Below, in pieces: positions 7,862 through 16,253 of a DNA stretch of 64,000 nucleotides. Position numbers and translations under genes: made by a program. The DNA is from Coriobacteriia bacterium (GTDB lineage: Bacteria > Actinomycetota > Coriobacteriia > WRKU01 > JAENWW01), in assembly GCA_016649875.1 (NCBI GenBank), contig JAENWW010000002.1:20851-84850 (forward strand), in the 5' to 3' direction. How positions within the stretch are numbered: the first letter of the stretch is position 1; each line of letters opens with the position of its first letter. Below the pieces are notes generated by a model. That model had not been told where the DNA came from. It did no database searches and worked only from the letters and a program-made list of their open reading frames with translations.

Positions 7862-9340
7862 TCAGCCTTCTTCGTTCTCAAATTCTTCCGGTGGTATCAG
7901 ACGCTCGGGATGAGCGTAGATGACCACTTTTCCGCCGCGAACGTATCCGCCCAGGGTGATACCGAGAGTCTCGGCGATTTCCGCCGCCAAGTCGGTCGCC
8001 GCGCTGCGCGACGCAACAAAGGGAATGCGGCATTTCGCTGCTTTGACAATCATTTCGTAAGAAATGCGACCGGTCGAAAGCAGGATTGCGTGCGTCATAT
8101 CGACGCGCTCGCGCCATGCGTGTCCGAGCAACTTATCGGCTGCGTTGTGTCTGCCGACGTCTTCGCGTACCGCGAGCAGCTCGTTGTTGACGACGAGACC
8201 GCACGAATGACTACCTCCATGCTCGCGGTACTCATCGCTGCGCGCCGACATCTCGGCCATCCAGCGATAGAGGTCCGCCGGACCGACATGAATCATCTGC
8301 GTGATAGGTTCAAGCCCGCGTGCGTGACCGAGGCTCGAAAACGTGGTGCCTTTACCGCAGCCGCTCGTTACGTAGCGCGTCTTGTATACGAGGCCATCGG
8401 GCACGTCCTCATCGGAAGTGACGTAGACGAAGCCGCGCTTCTTATCAACGTCGACGCCCTTGAACTTTTCGCGGTCGGTTAAGAGACCCTCGGTGATGAG
8501 AAACCCGATGGCCATATCATCGATGTGCGTAACAGTCGCCTGAACCGTCGCCACCTCGACATCGTTGAGGTAAATGGTGATCGGCGTCTCGGACGGCATC
8601 TGGCGTCCGGTCTCCTCCGACATCATGACGCGCACCGGCTGAGGCTTTTCAGCATAGGGCAGCGATGCGAGCCTCTCGAGCAGTTCCTCGTCCTGTTCGG
8701 GAGTGGAAAGGCCCATTTTGTCGGCAAGCTCGCGCGCCTCGGCAAGCTCGACTTGCGTGTTGATGTCGAAGAACGACCTGAGGTCCGGGTCGATTTTTTG
8801 GATATGCTCAATCGGAATCTCACAGACCCTCAGTTCATCGAACAGCGCAATAAGTCGGCGCCTGCCCGAAGCAATCGCTTTGTCGGCGACGGGAGCTACC
8901 GTCGCGGTGCGATACAGCGCGCAGAGCGGCTCGGGTCCGTCGGGCCCCGATGCGAGGACCACGTCGTAACCGTCGGTGTGGCGGTAGAGTTCCTCCACGA
9001 CCTGCGGCATAATCCACGGCATATCGGCGGCGCATGCGAGTACCCATTCGTCTTTTACTTCTGCCAGAGCAGTGGCGAGTCCGCCAAGCGGGCCCTGATA
9101 GGCTACGCTGTCTTTGAGCACCGTGAGGTCTTCGGGCAAATACTCCGTCGGCAAATCTTCGACGCGGTTCGTGACCACGACGACATGATTTGAAAACGCC
9201 CCGGCGTTGGCGACCGCGCGCGCAACGAGCGGCAGGCCTCCCAATGGAATCTGCGTTTTATCCATGCCCATGCGCATGGAGCGACCGCCCGCCAGGATGA
9301 CGGTGGTTATCGGAAGCGATATGGTCTCATTTTCAGTCAA
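7862..9340 (-). CDS. MobA-FdhD fusion: MGD synthesis and formate dehydrogenase sulfuration
   Basis: A 492-residue fusion. Residues 1 to about 200 are MobA, the molybdenum cofactor guanylyltransferase (TTVILAGGRSMRMGMDK, then the ACAADMPWI metal-binding segment). Residues from about 230 are FdhD, the sulfurtransferase that delivers sulfur from a cysteine desulfurase to the formate dehydrogenase cofactor (YVTSGCGKGTTFS, EDVGRHNAADK, LSTGRISYEMIVK). The start is TTG, preceded by AAAGG at 8 bases; no in-frame ATG lies before the G-loop. The usual FdhD CxxC pair shows only the first cysteine (CGKG). It lies between tupC and moeA. Confidence 0.93.
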   Translation of the reverse strand: MTENETISLPITTVILAGGRSMRMGMDKTQIPLGGLPLVARAVANAGAFSNHVVVVTNRVEDLPTEYLPEDLTVLKDSVAYQGPLGGLATALAEVKDEWVLACAADMPWIMPQVVEELYRHTDGYDVVLASGPDGPEPLCALYRTATVAPVADKAIASGRRRLIALFDELRVCEIPIEHIQKIDPDLRSFFDINTQVELAEARELADKMGLSTPEQDEELLERLASLPYAEKPQPVRVMMSEETGRQMPSETPITIYLNDVEVATVQATVTHIDDMAIGFLITEGLLTDREKFKGVDVDKKRGFVYVTSDEDVPDGLVYKTRYVTSGCGKGTTFSSLGHARGLEPITQMIHVGPADLYRWMAEMSARSDEYREHGGSHSCGLVVNNELLAVREDVGRHNAADKLLGHAWRERVDMTHAILLSTGRISYEMIVKAAKCRIPFVASRSAATDLAAEIAETLGITLGGYVRGGKVVIYAHPERLIPPEEFENEEG

Positions 9341-9357
9341 GATTTTAACCTTTGATC

Positions 9358-10470
9358 TTATTTTTTATGTTGCGGGAATTCAAGGTGGTAAAAAGTGAGA
9401 ATAGTGTGAACGTGAACGCCGGCTTTGAGCCCGAGTCTCTTGCAGTGCTCTCTCGAAATATGAGATTCAACATTTCCAAGAGGTGTTTGCACCAATACCC
9501 GCGCCCGTTCCCCTTGCTCGAAAATGCTCAGGACCGTGCCGTTTGTCGGCAGCCATCGAGCAACATCGGGGACTTTCTCATCCTCGGCAAGAAGCAAAAC
9601 ATCTTCGGGCGCAACAAAGATGTTGAGCTTACTTCCCCCTTCCATTTTATGCTTAAATCCATTTATTTCTTCAGGTGCCAATGTGACAGGTAGATTTTCG
9701 CTGCCCAAATGGAGCTCTACCACAGTGCCGTCTGAAGAAATACTCCCCTCAAATTCAACATGCAACGGAGTCGATAAATTGAGAAATTCGCGCGCCTCCG
9801 GGTTTTCCGCCGCCCGATAAAAATGATTGACGTCTACTTCGGAGATAATCTCACCGTGCGACATGACGGCAAGGGTGTCGGCGACGCTCAGCGCCTCTTT
9901 GCGGTCATGCGTAACATAGACCGCGCTCATCTTCTGTGAGCGCAGGATATGGGAAAACTCCACGGAGATATGCTCTTTCAGATTCGTGTCGAGAGACGAG
10001 AGCGGTTCGTCGAGAAGGAGCACAGCGGGCTTGAGCACCAAAGCGCGCGCGAACGCGACGCGCTGCTGCTCGCCGCCGGAAAGCTCGTGCACCGAACGAT
10101 TCTCATACCCTTCGAGTCCTACGAGCGTAAGTGCTTCCTCAACCAGTGGTCCATATTCCGCGTGGGAGAGATGGCGCAGTTTGAGACCGTATGAGACGTT
10201 TTGAATCACCGTTCCCTTGATGAGATACGGGAACTGGAAAACCGCGGCGATGTTCTTGCGTGCGACCTGACGCGTAAGCGGGCGTCCATCAAGTTCGACC
10301 GACCCTTGCGTCGGGTTTTCGAGTCCGCCCAAAATGGAGAGAAGCATCGTTTTTCCTGAGCCGGAGGGTCCTAAAATCGCCTTAATTTCTCCCTTTTTCA
10401 GCGTGAAAGACGGAATATCAAGCCGGAACGACTTTCTCTGAGCAACGATATCGTGAGCTGATAATTTCAT
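9358..10470 (-). CDS. tupC: Tungstate (or molybdate) ABC transporter ATP-binding protein
   Basis: A 370-residue ATPase with Walker A GPSGSGKT, ABC signature LSGGEQQRVAFARAL, Walker B VLLLDEPLSSLD and the switch histidine in YVTHDRKEA. The last 130 residues form a TOBE-like domain of the kind that senses oxyanions in ModC/TupC-type ATPases. Its start overlaps the tupB stop by one base. It powers uptake through TupB of the oxyanion captured by TupA. Confidence 0.9.
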   Translation of the reverse strand: MKLSAHDIVAQRKSFRLDIPSFTLKKGEIKAILGPSGSGKTMLLSILGGLENPTQGSVELDGRPLTRQVARKNIAAVFQFPYLIKGTVIQNVSYGLKLRHLSHAEYGPLVEEALTLVGLEGYENRSVHELSGGEQQRVAFARALVLKPAVLLLDEPLSSLDTNLKEHISVEFSHILRSQKMSAVYVTHDRKEALSVADTLAVMSHGEIISEVDVNHFYRAAENPEAREFLNLSTPLHVEFEGSISSDGTVVELHLGSENLPVTLAPEEINGFKHKMEGGSKLNIFVAPEDVLLLAEDEKVPDVARWLPTNGTVLSIFEQGERARVLVQTPLGNVESHISREHCKRLGLKAGVHVHTILTFYHLEFPQHKK

Positions 10471-11201
10471 TAATTTATCGCCTTAGTATGTCGATCGCTG
10501 CTTGTCTGGCCGAGCGTCACGAATACATTGACCGCAATGATGATCGCCAGTAAAACGATGGCGAGCGCCACCGCCTCAGGATAATTGCCCATGCGCGTAA
10601 ACTGCACAATCGCGGTCGTCATGACGCGCGTTTCTCCCTCAAGATTGCCGCCGACCATTTGCACGGCGCCGACTTCGGAGATAATCGATCCAAATCCTGC
10701 CGCAACCGCGGCAAATAGCACCATTCTGCTTTCTTTCAGTGTGAGAACCGCCTCTTGAATGCGGCTTGCTCCAAGTGAGCGCACTTGGAGCCTGAGCTGC
10801 GCGGGCACGGCGGAAACGCCCGAGGCGACAATTGCGGCTACAATCGGTGCTGCAATAACAATCTGTGCGATAACCATCGCTGTTTGAGAGTAGAGGAGCC
10901 CTAAATCTCCTAAAGGGCCCCTCCGTGATAACAACATTGATATAAACAGGCCGACCACCGTCGGTGGTAAACCCATACCGGCATTAGCAATAACGAGCGC
11001 GGTAGTTCGACTGACAGATCGCCGTGTTCCCAAGTAATAGCCAAACGGGATGCCGATCAACAGAGCGATGGACACGGCAAGCGACGAGACCTTAAGCGAT
11101 GTGAGGACAATCGTCCAGACGTCGATGACTCCCGAGCTCAGCAGACCGAATCCGCCCTTGATGGCGTCCGTAAATATTGAGAATTTAGCAAAATCTATCA
11201 T
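10470..11201 (-). CDS. tupB: Tungstate ABC transporter permease
   Basis: An integral membrane permease of the TupB/ModB type, with five to six hydrophobic segments and an EAA-like loop (VRSLGASRIQEAVLTLKES) that contacts the ATPase. Starting at ATG 11201 gives 243 residues, the normal size. A longer frame to 11309 exists but would run into tupA. No clear Shine-Dalgarno lies before 11201, so the exact start is uncertain. The tupA stop is 14 bases away. Confidence 0.88.
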   Translation of the reverse strand: MIDFAKFSIFTDAIKGGFGLLSSGVIDVWTIVLTSLKVSSLAVSIALLIGIPFGYYLGTRRSVSRTTALVIANAGMGLPPTVVGLFISMLLSRRGPLGDLGLLYSQTAMVIAQIVIAAPIVAAIVASGVSAVPAQLRLQVRSLGASRIQEAVLTLKESRMVLFAAVAAGFGSIISEVGAVQMVGGNLEGETRVMTTAIVQFTRMGNYPEAVALAIVLLAIIIAVNVFVTLGQTSSDRHTKAIN

Positions 11202-11215
11202 AACTGTGCAAGCAA

Positions 11216-12085
11216 CTACTTCGCGTTTGGTGTGAACAACGGACTGCCGAAGTCTGCCGTGCCGAAGTTTTTGATGACCGTCTGCTGGGCTTCTTTTGAC
11301 AAAATCCAATCATGGAAGGTCTGAGCCGCAGCTTCTTGCTTTGCACCCTTTACGACGAGAACGCCATACTGGTTAAACAAGTCAGGCGCACCCGCAAAGA
11401 GGACCTTGCTTTCGATAGCCTTTTCTTTCTCCATTACCAGATAAGTAGCCTGATCGGTGAGAGTGTAAGCGCCCAGCTCATCAACCATCTTGAGCGTTTC
11501 GCCCATGCCTTGCCCTGACTTCTTATACCAGGAACCGCTTGGGGTGATGCCCGCAGCCTTCCAAATCTTAAGTTCTTTTTTATTCGTCCCCGAGTCATCG
11601 GCACGTGAGACGAACTTCGCTTTCTCGTCGGCGATTTTTTTGAATGCCTCAGCGGCGGTCTTTGATCCTGCAATCTTTGCGGGATCGTTTGCGGGGCCGA
11701 CAATCACGAATTGGTTGTACATGACGTCCGCACGTGAATCTGCATAGCCGTCTTTTACGAACTGCTCTTCATCCGACTTCGCGTGGACGAGCAAGCAGTC
11801 TGCATCACCGTCGCGACCCTTTTGGATCGCCTCTCCGGTTCCGATTGCTACAACTTGAACCTTGATTGTTGGATTCGCCTTTTCGAAGGCAGGAATCAAC
11901 ACATCGAATAAACCTGAATCTTGCGTGGATGTGGTTGAAGCAAGGACCATATTTACCTGCTTCGGAGTTGGCGCTTTTGTGACCTTCTGAGGCGCCTTTG
12001 CTCCGCATCCCGAAAGAACAAACACCGATAGTGCCACCAGTAACGCCGCGCAAAGAAACTTAACCCTGTTCTTAACCAAACTCAT
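11216..12085 (-). CDS. tupA: Tungstate ABC transporter substrate-binding lipoprotein
   Basis: A 289-residue lipoprotein with a signal peptide and lipobox LSGC (cysteine near residue 27). The mature part begins with VLASTTSTQDSGLFDVLI, matching the TTSTxDSG oxyanion-binding signature of the TupA tungstate family rather than ModA. AAAGGAG lies 6-7 bases before the ATG. As first gene of the ten-gene run it sets the operon's theme, since many formate dehydrogenases use tungsten. Specificity for tungstate over molybdate is inferred from the motif. Confidence 0.92.
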   Translation of the reverse strand: MSLVKNRVKFLCAALLVALSVFVLSGCGAKAPQKVTKAPTPKQVNMVLASTTSTQDSGLFDVLIPAFEKANPTIKVQVVAIGTGEAIQKGRDGDADCLLVHAKSDEEQFVKDGYADSRADVMYNQFVIVGPANDPAKIAGSKTAAEAFKKIADEKAKFVSRADDSGTNKKELKIWKAAGITPSGSWYKKSGQGMGETLKMVDELGAYTLTDQATYLVMEKEKAIESKVLFAGAPDLFNQYGVLVVKGAKQEAAAQTFHDWILSKEAQQTVIKNFGTADFGSPLFTPNAK

Positions 12086-12150
12086 ATTTACTCCTTTTCA
12101 AATAATGGAAGGCACACCCGTTTCCAAGAGCACCCTATCGTCTAATAATC

Positions 12151-12160
12151 ATGCGCGCAT
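12151..12160. promoter_or_regulatory. Palindrome upstream of tupA, candidate operator
   Basis: ATGCGCGCAT is a perfect 10-base palindrome about 65 bases before the tupA start, within a 236-base non-coding gap (12086-12322). It could be an oxyanion-responsive repressor site. No convincing -35/-10 pair was found beside it, so this is a weak call. Apart from this and the terminator near 12300, the gap shows nothing I can support. Confidence 0.3.
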
Positions 12161-12286
12161 ATCTAATGCCGGTTAGAATTACTAGCTCGGAGATTTCATT
12201 CAAGTATCGCTTAGTTTTTGCAAATTGCCTATTTTTTTATTTTTGTAGGGTGGTTTTGTTCCGCAGACGGTTGTTGTTGCGGCAGT

Positions 12287-12310
12287 AAAACCCCGCCTCC
12301 TCGGGGGTTG
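12287..12310 (-). terminator. Intrinsic terminator after the M13 peptidase gene
   Basis: Read on the minus strand, AACCCCCG-AGGAGG-CGGGGTTTT forms a G+C-rich stem ending in a short T-run, placed just after the stop of the M13 peptidase gene. Confidence 0.6.
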
Positions 12311-12322
12311 CACAGCTTCGAC

Positions 12323-14281
12323 CTACCAGATATGGGCTCGTAGCGATTCTGGACGTCTCATGGCGGAGCCTTCCGGAATGTCGAACGCCTCGGCAAACGC
12401 CGGGGTGTTGGAAAGCGGTGCATTCACGCGAAACCGTGCAGGAGAATGCGGGTCGATATTGACGAGCAGGCGCGCGTATTCATCGGTGTAATTCATGTGC
12501 CAAACGGTCGCCCATGCCATGAAGAATCGTTGCCGGGGAGTGAAGCCGTCAATCGGTTCGCCCGTGTCGCCTCCGACATCGCGCAGCGCGACAAGCGCGA
12601 GCGAAAGGCCGCCCAAATCCGCTATGTTTTCGCCCAATGTGAGGCGGCCGTTGACATGCAGGTCGTCGACGACTCCATAGGCGTCGAACTGGTCGACGAG
12701 CACGTGGGCACGACGATCGAATTCGAGGCGGTCACTCTCGGTCCACCAATCGCGAAGCGACCCGTTTGTGTCGAAGTGGCTGCCCTGGTCGTCGAAGCCG
12801 TGGGTGATTTCATGACCGATGACCGCACCGATTGCGCCGAAGTTTACGGCATCGTCGGCATCGGCGTAAAAGAACGGTGGCTGCAAAATGCCGGCGGGAA
12901 AAACGATTTCGTTGAGGAGCGGGTGATAGTACGCATTGACCGTATGCGGCGGCATGGCCCATTCGTTGCGATTGACAGGTTGCCCGAGGCGGCCGATTTG
13001 GCGGTCGTGCTCGAAAGCGGCGCAGCGCATGCGATTTTCGGCATACGATGTCCGACCGACGGTAAGCCCCGAGTAATCTTTCCACGTGTCGGGAAATCCG
13101 ATTTTATATTTGAAATCCGCGAGCTTCTCAAGCCCTTTTGGCTTGGTGTCCTCAGACATCCACTCGGCGTTTCGAATCGAGTCGCCCATCGCCGAAAGCA
13201 GACGGTCGACCATATGTTCGCAGCGACTCTTCGATTCTGCGGAGAACGCTTCATCGACATAGAGTTGCGAAACGAGTTCTCCGAGGTCTGTGCTCATCGC
13301 GTCGAGGATCCGCTTCCATCGCGGGCGCATTTTTTTCTGTCCGCCCAAAGTGCGTCCGTAAAAGTCGAACGATTCTTGTTCAAACTCGGCGGGCAGGGCG
13401 GAGGCGTAGGCACGAATGAGATTCCAGCGCAGATAATCGCGCACGGTGCTCAAAGGGGCTTCGTCAAGTGTCGCTTGAAGACCGGTGAAGAACCCCGGAT
13501 TGTCGATGCATACTGTCGTAACAGATGGGCTGAGCGCGGTGATGAGTGCCGTGAGCTTGAGCGTCGGCATCAAATCGTCGAGTGCGGATACCTCATAACG
13601 ATTCATGGTGAGTTGAACGTCGCGCATTTTCTCGGCAGGATAGGAAACTTGTGCCAGGCGGGTTTCGAAAGCGACGATACGCTTTGCCGCGTCGGCCGCA
13701 CTTTCTTGCGAATCGCCGAGATTCGTCAGTTGGCGTGCGATATGCGCCTCGTACGCTTCACGAAGCTGCAGGGAACGCTCATCGTCGCGAATATAGTAAT
13801 CGCGTTCGGGTAGTCCGGTTCCGCCTTGTCCGACGTAGAGCAGATACGCGTCTGCATTCTCGAAATCAGGAGCTATACCGATATCCATGAGCGGGCCGAC
13901 GCCGATTCTGTTCAGTTCGACCACGACCGCGCGCACATCTTCGAGTGAACTGAGAGAGGATATCCGTGCGAGGAATTCGTCGAGTGGCGTTGTTCCCGCT
14001 TGCGAAATCGACGCCTCATCCATGGCGGAGGAAAAGTAGTCACCGGTCATCTGCGATGCCGTGCCGTTCGCAGGGGAGTTTTCGGCGGCATCGTTTAACA
14101 GGCGATGCAAAATATCAAGGTTCCGCTCGTTGACTTCATTGAAAGCGCCCCACGAACCGTAGGCGGGCGGCACGGGATTTTCGACCGACCAGCCACCGTT
14201 CACATAACCGAAGAAGTCATCTGCCGGAGAGATCTCGGGATCGAAAAATGCAGGGTCGAGAGGATACAAGCTGTTTTTCAT
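12323..14281 (-). CDS. pepO: M13 family zinc metallopeptidase (PepO/neprilysin type)
   Basis: A 652-residue neprilysin-like endopeptidase. The zinc motif HEITH sits in VIGHEITHGFDDQGS near residue 490, with the third ligand in GENIADLGGLSLA about 60 residues later. The substrate motif NAYYHPLLNEIVFPAGIL precedes them. There is no signal peptide or membrane segment, so it should be a cytosolic oligopeptidase like the lactic acid bacterial PepO. The ATG overlaps the nucleotidyltransferase stop (ATGA), placing it in a translationally coupled operon with that gene and its winged-helix partner, an unusual setting for a peptidase. Confidence 0.95.
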   Translation of the reverse strand: MKNSLYPLDPAFFDPEISPADDFFGYVNGGWSVENPVPPAYGSWGAFNEVNERNLDILHRLLNDAAENSPANGTASQMTGDYFSSAMDEASISQAGTTPLDEFLARISSLSSLEDVRAVVVELNRIGVGPLMDIGIAPDFENADAYLLYVGQGGTGLPERDYYIRDDERSLQLREAYEAHIARQLTNLGDSQESAADAAKRIVAFETRLAQVSYPAEKMRDVQLTMNRYEVSALDDLMPTLKLTALITALSPSVTTVCIDNPGFFTGLQATLDEAPLSTVRDYLRWNLIRAYASALPAEFEQESFDFYGRTLGGQKKMRPRWKRILDAMSTDLGELVSQLYVDEAFSAESKSRCEHMVDRLLSAMGDSIRNAEWMSEDTKPKGLEKLADFKYKIGFPDTWKDYSGLTVGRTSYAENRMRCAAFEHDRQIGRLGQPVNRNEWAMPPHTVNAYYHPLLNEIVFPAGILQPPFFYADADDAVNFGAIGAVIGHEITHGFDDQGSHFDTNGSLRDWWTESDRLEFDRRAHVLVDQFDAYGVVDDLHVNGRLTLGENIADLGGLSLALVALRDVGGDTGEPIDGFTPRQRFFMAWATVWHMNYTDEYARLLVNIDPHSPARFRVNAPLSNTPAFAEAFDIPEGSAMRRPESLRAHIW

Positions 14282-14835
14282 TGAGATAGTCCTCGATTCA
14301 CGTGGGTTTTTAAGCGTTCGATGACCGCTGGGTCGATAGTTTCTTTAGTGCTCCATTTATTTAGGGCTTCCCAGTCGATTTTGTTCTTCCGGGCAATGGC
14401 GATAGCTTGATCGAAGGACTGGTTATCTGTCCAATGAACGTAGGCCGCGATGCGATCCATTATGCTTTGTGTCGGGGTCACAATTCTTAGCGTCCCGTAG
14501 TCGGTGTGTATGAGGTGCATATCTTGTTCAAGAATGACGGTTTCGCCGAAAGAAAGTGGACCAGGAGGGAACTCAAGATAATATTCCGAGTCAGGATGTT
14601 CGAACTGCCTAGTTCTGATGACTTGATGAAATCCTAAAGGAGCAATCGCATCAGCAATGATGGAGTTTCTCTCGCTGGTAACAAAATCGAGGTCGAAACT
14701 CATATAGTCATTCATGCTGTAGATTGTTACAGCACCGCCCCCTGAAAGTGTGGCAATGATGCCGGCCGTCTCAAGTGTTTGGCTGACAATCGCTGCAATT
14801 TCTTCCAAAGTGGTTTCCTTGCCAATGGGTGTCAC
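14278..14835 (-). CDS. AbiEii-like nucleotidyltransferase (possible toxin)
   Basis: A 185-residue protein with a nucleotidyltransferase beta fold core: LSGGGAVTIYS near residue 30, followed by SFDLDF near 48, matching the GG...DxD pattern of the AbiEii/MenT group. It begins with GTG two bases after the winged-helix gene, and its stop overlaps the pepO start. Known relatives are toxins of type IV-like toxin-antitoxin or abortive infection modules that modify tRNA or other targets. The toxin role is inferred from family and from pairing with a regulator; it could also be a housekeeping nucleotidyltransferase. Confidence 0.75.
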   Translation of the reverse strand: MTPIGKETTLEEIAAIVSQTLETAGIIATLSGGGAVTIYSMNDYMSFDLDFVTSERNSIIADAIAPLGFHQVIRTRQFEHPDSEYYLEFPPGPLSFGETVILEQDMHLIHTDYGTLRIVTPTQSIMDRIAAYVHWTDNQSFDQAIAIARKNKIDWEALNKWSTKETIDPAVIERLKTHVNRGLSQ

Positions 14836-14837
14836 CG

Positions 14838-15176
14838 CTATAGCCTCTTTCCTGTTCGACGGGGCCGTTGTCGCTGACGAAAGTATTTCTTTACTTGGTC
14901 GTCGGGGAGAAGGTCAAGCTCGCGTGCAAGGGATTGGCGAAGATTTCTCACTGAAGGGTTTCGATCGTTGAATTCAAAGACGCGGGTTTTTCCGACGGTG
15001 CGACTGACCAACACTCCGCTTGCCTCAAGCCGAATGAGCTGTCGGTAAATGCTTGTCTGCTGTGTATCAAATATGGTCGCAATTCGGGAAGCGTATCCGG
15101 AACCGTATGCTTGGATGAAAAGCAAAACTTGTGCGGCGGCTCTATTTCCGTAAATTCCCTCTAATATCGGTGTCAT
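14838..15176 (-). CDS. Winged-helix transcriptional regulator, possible antitoxin
   Basis: A 112-residue protein with a winged helix-turn-helix fold: RAAAQVLLFIQAYGSGYASRIATIF then QQTSIYRQLIRLEASGVLVSRTVGKTRVFEF, with helix 3 and the wing easy to see. The C-terminus is basic (RQRQRPRRTGKR). AAAGGA lies 7 bases before the ATG. The gene sits directly behind an array of AACAC/GTGTT palindromes that it most likely binds, giving autoregulation. It is paired with an AbiEii-like nucleotidyltransferase, so it may act as an antitoxin in the way AbiEi does, although it is shorter than AbiEi. Confidence 0.75.
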   Translation of the reverse strand: MTPILEGIYGNRAAAQVLLFIQAYGSGYASRIATIFDTQQTSIYRQLIRLEASGVLVSRTVGKTRVFEFNDRNPSVRNLRQSLARELDLLPDDQVKKYFRQRQRPRRTGKRL

Positions 15177-15190
15177 GACGGAGTCCTTTC

Positions 15191-15241
15191 GTTAATGTTG
15201 ATATTAACACATATTGTGTTTATATCAACACGTTATGTGTT
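15191..15241. promoter_or_regulatory. Phased operator array for the winged-helix/NTase/pepO operon
   Basis: Two 15-base inverted repeats, AACACA-TAT-TGTGTT (15206-15220) and AACAC-GTTAT-GTGTT (15227-15241), have centres exactly 21 bases apart, two helical turns. A third imperfect palindrome GTTAAT-N6-ATTAAC overlaps the first at 15191-15208. They lie 15-65 bases ahead of the regulator start, where a promoter must be, so binding would repress transcription. The rest of 15242-15445 is non-coding, with no feature I can support. Confidence 0.7.
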
Positions 15242-15445
15242 AATAAATAGTTCAAATAATCGGTGTCGATGTTTCAGTCGAGTTCGTAAAGCAATACATA
15301 AGATTGGCAAAATAGCGGTCGGTCCCTCTTGGCAAACCGGCATTTCCCTTTGCTTTTGCTATGCTTATAATAATATTTGTCGCTGTGACGTTTTCGTGAC
15401 GCGAGGATACTATCGAGGACAAATAGGCAGAGGGGGACGACCCGT

Positions 15446-16144
15446 ATGTTTTTATTTATTTTGGTAATCTTCGCTATTCTTATTCCTCCTATGGTGTGGA
15501 TGCTGATATTTTTCCTCGGATATAGGGATACAATTTATCGGCGCGAAACGGGTGCGCCATGGTTCAAAGTACGTTTCGATAAGGGCGCGCACGGAGAATA
15601 TCTGAGTTTCCGCAAGTTGGAGAAAGTTCCCGGGCATAAGCGGTTTTTGTTCAATGTCTATCTACCGACCGATGCGGGCGGAACATCTGAAGTCGATCTC
15701 CTCATGATTCACCCGATGGGCATTTTCGTCATCGAATCGAAAAATTATTCCGGTTGGATATTCGGGAAAGACACCGACAAAATGTGGACGCAATCACTCG
15801 AAAACAGACAGAAGAATCGGTTTGCCAATCCTGTATGGCAAAATTCAGGTCACATCAAGCACCTCAAGGCTAATTTAAAGAGCTACAACGATGTCCCTTA
15901 TTATAGTTACGTCGTCTTCAGCGAAAAATGCGAACTCAAAAAAATATCCGTGTCCAAAGAAAACACGTGGGTTCTTCAAAGACAGAACCTTGCGAAAGCG
16001 GTGGGGGCGACGGTAAAACAAACTCCACTCGCCCTTTCGTTGGCGGATATAGGAAATATCTATGCTGAGCTCAACCAGTACGCGCATGCCACTGCCGCCC
16101 AAAAGCAGGCGCATATCGATGCGATACGGGAGAAGGATTACTAG
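15446..16144 (+). CDS. Membrane-anchored NERD-domain protein
   Basis: A 232-residue protein. Residues 1-28 form a strongly hydrophobic membrane anchor. The NERD (nuclease-related) domain follows: GAHGEYLSFRKLEKVPG, then SEVDLLMIHPMGIFVIESKNYSG, with the Asp and Glu-x-Lys of the restriction-nuclease-like core intact. The biological role of NERD proteins is poorly known. AGAGGGGG lies upstream of the ATG. It is divergent from the winged-helix operon and is closed by a strong terminator, so it forms its own unit. Confidence 0.85.
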   Translation: MFLFILVIFAILIPPMVWMLIFFLGYRDTIYRRETGAPWFKVRFDKGAHGEYLSFRKLEKVPGHKRFLFNVYLPTDAGGTSEVDLLMIHPMGIFVIESKNYSGWIFGKDTDKMWTQSLENRQKNRFANPVWQNSGHIKHLKANLKSYNDVPYYSYVVFSEKCELKKISVSKENTWVLQRQNLAKAVGATVKQTPLALSLADIGNIYAELNQYAHATAAQKQAHIDAIREKDY

Positions 16145-16153
16145 ACTCTCACG

Positions 16154-16190
16154 ACAAAGCAGCAGGGAAAAGTTCCCTGCTGCTTTGTTT
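16154..16190 (+). terminator. Strong intrinsic terminator after the NERD gene
   Basis: A perfect 16-base stem (16154-16169 with 16173-16188) closes a three-base loop and is followed by TT. It lies ten bases past the NERD gene stop. It may also serve the minus-strand importer operon ending at 16254. Confidence 0.9.
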
Positions 16191-16253
16191 GATAAAGGTC
16201 GCATCAGTCGGGCTCCGTCGCCCGGGTCCGTGCGTGCGCTTTTTCGATGATGC

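Noticed and set aside
7640..8482. 280-codon open frame on the plus strand
   Set aside because: Antisense to the moeA/mobA-fdhD junction; the repeated Cys-Val stretch comes from the GTGTCT repeat read in reverse.
12446..13813. 455-codon open frame on the plus strand
   Set aside because: It lies entirely opposite the M13 peptidase gene, has no recognisable domain, and follows from the codon bias of that gene.
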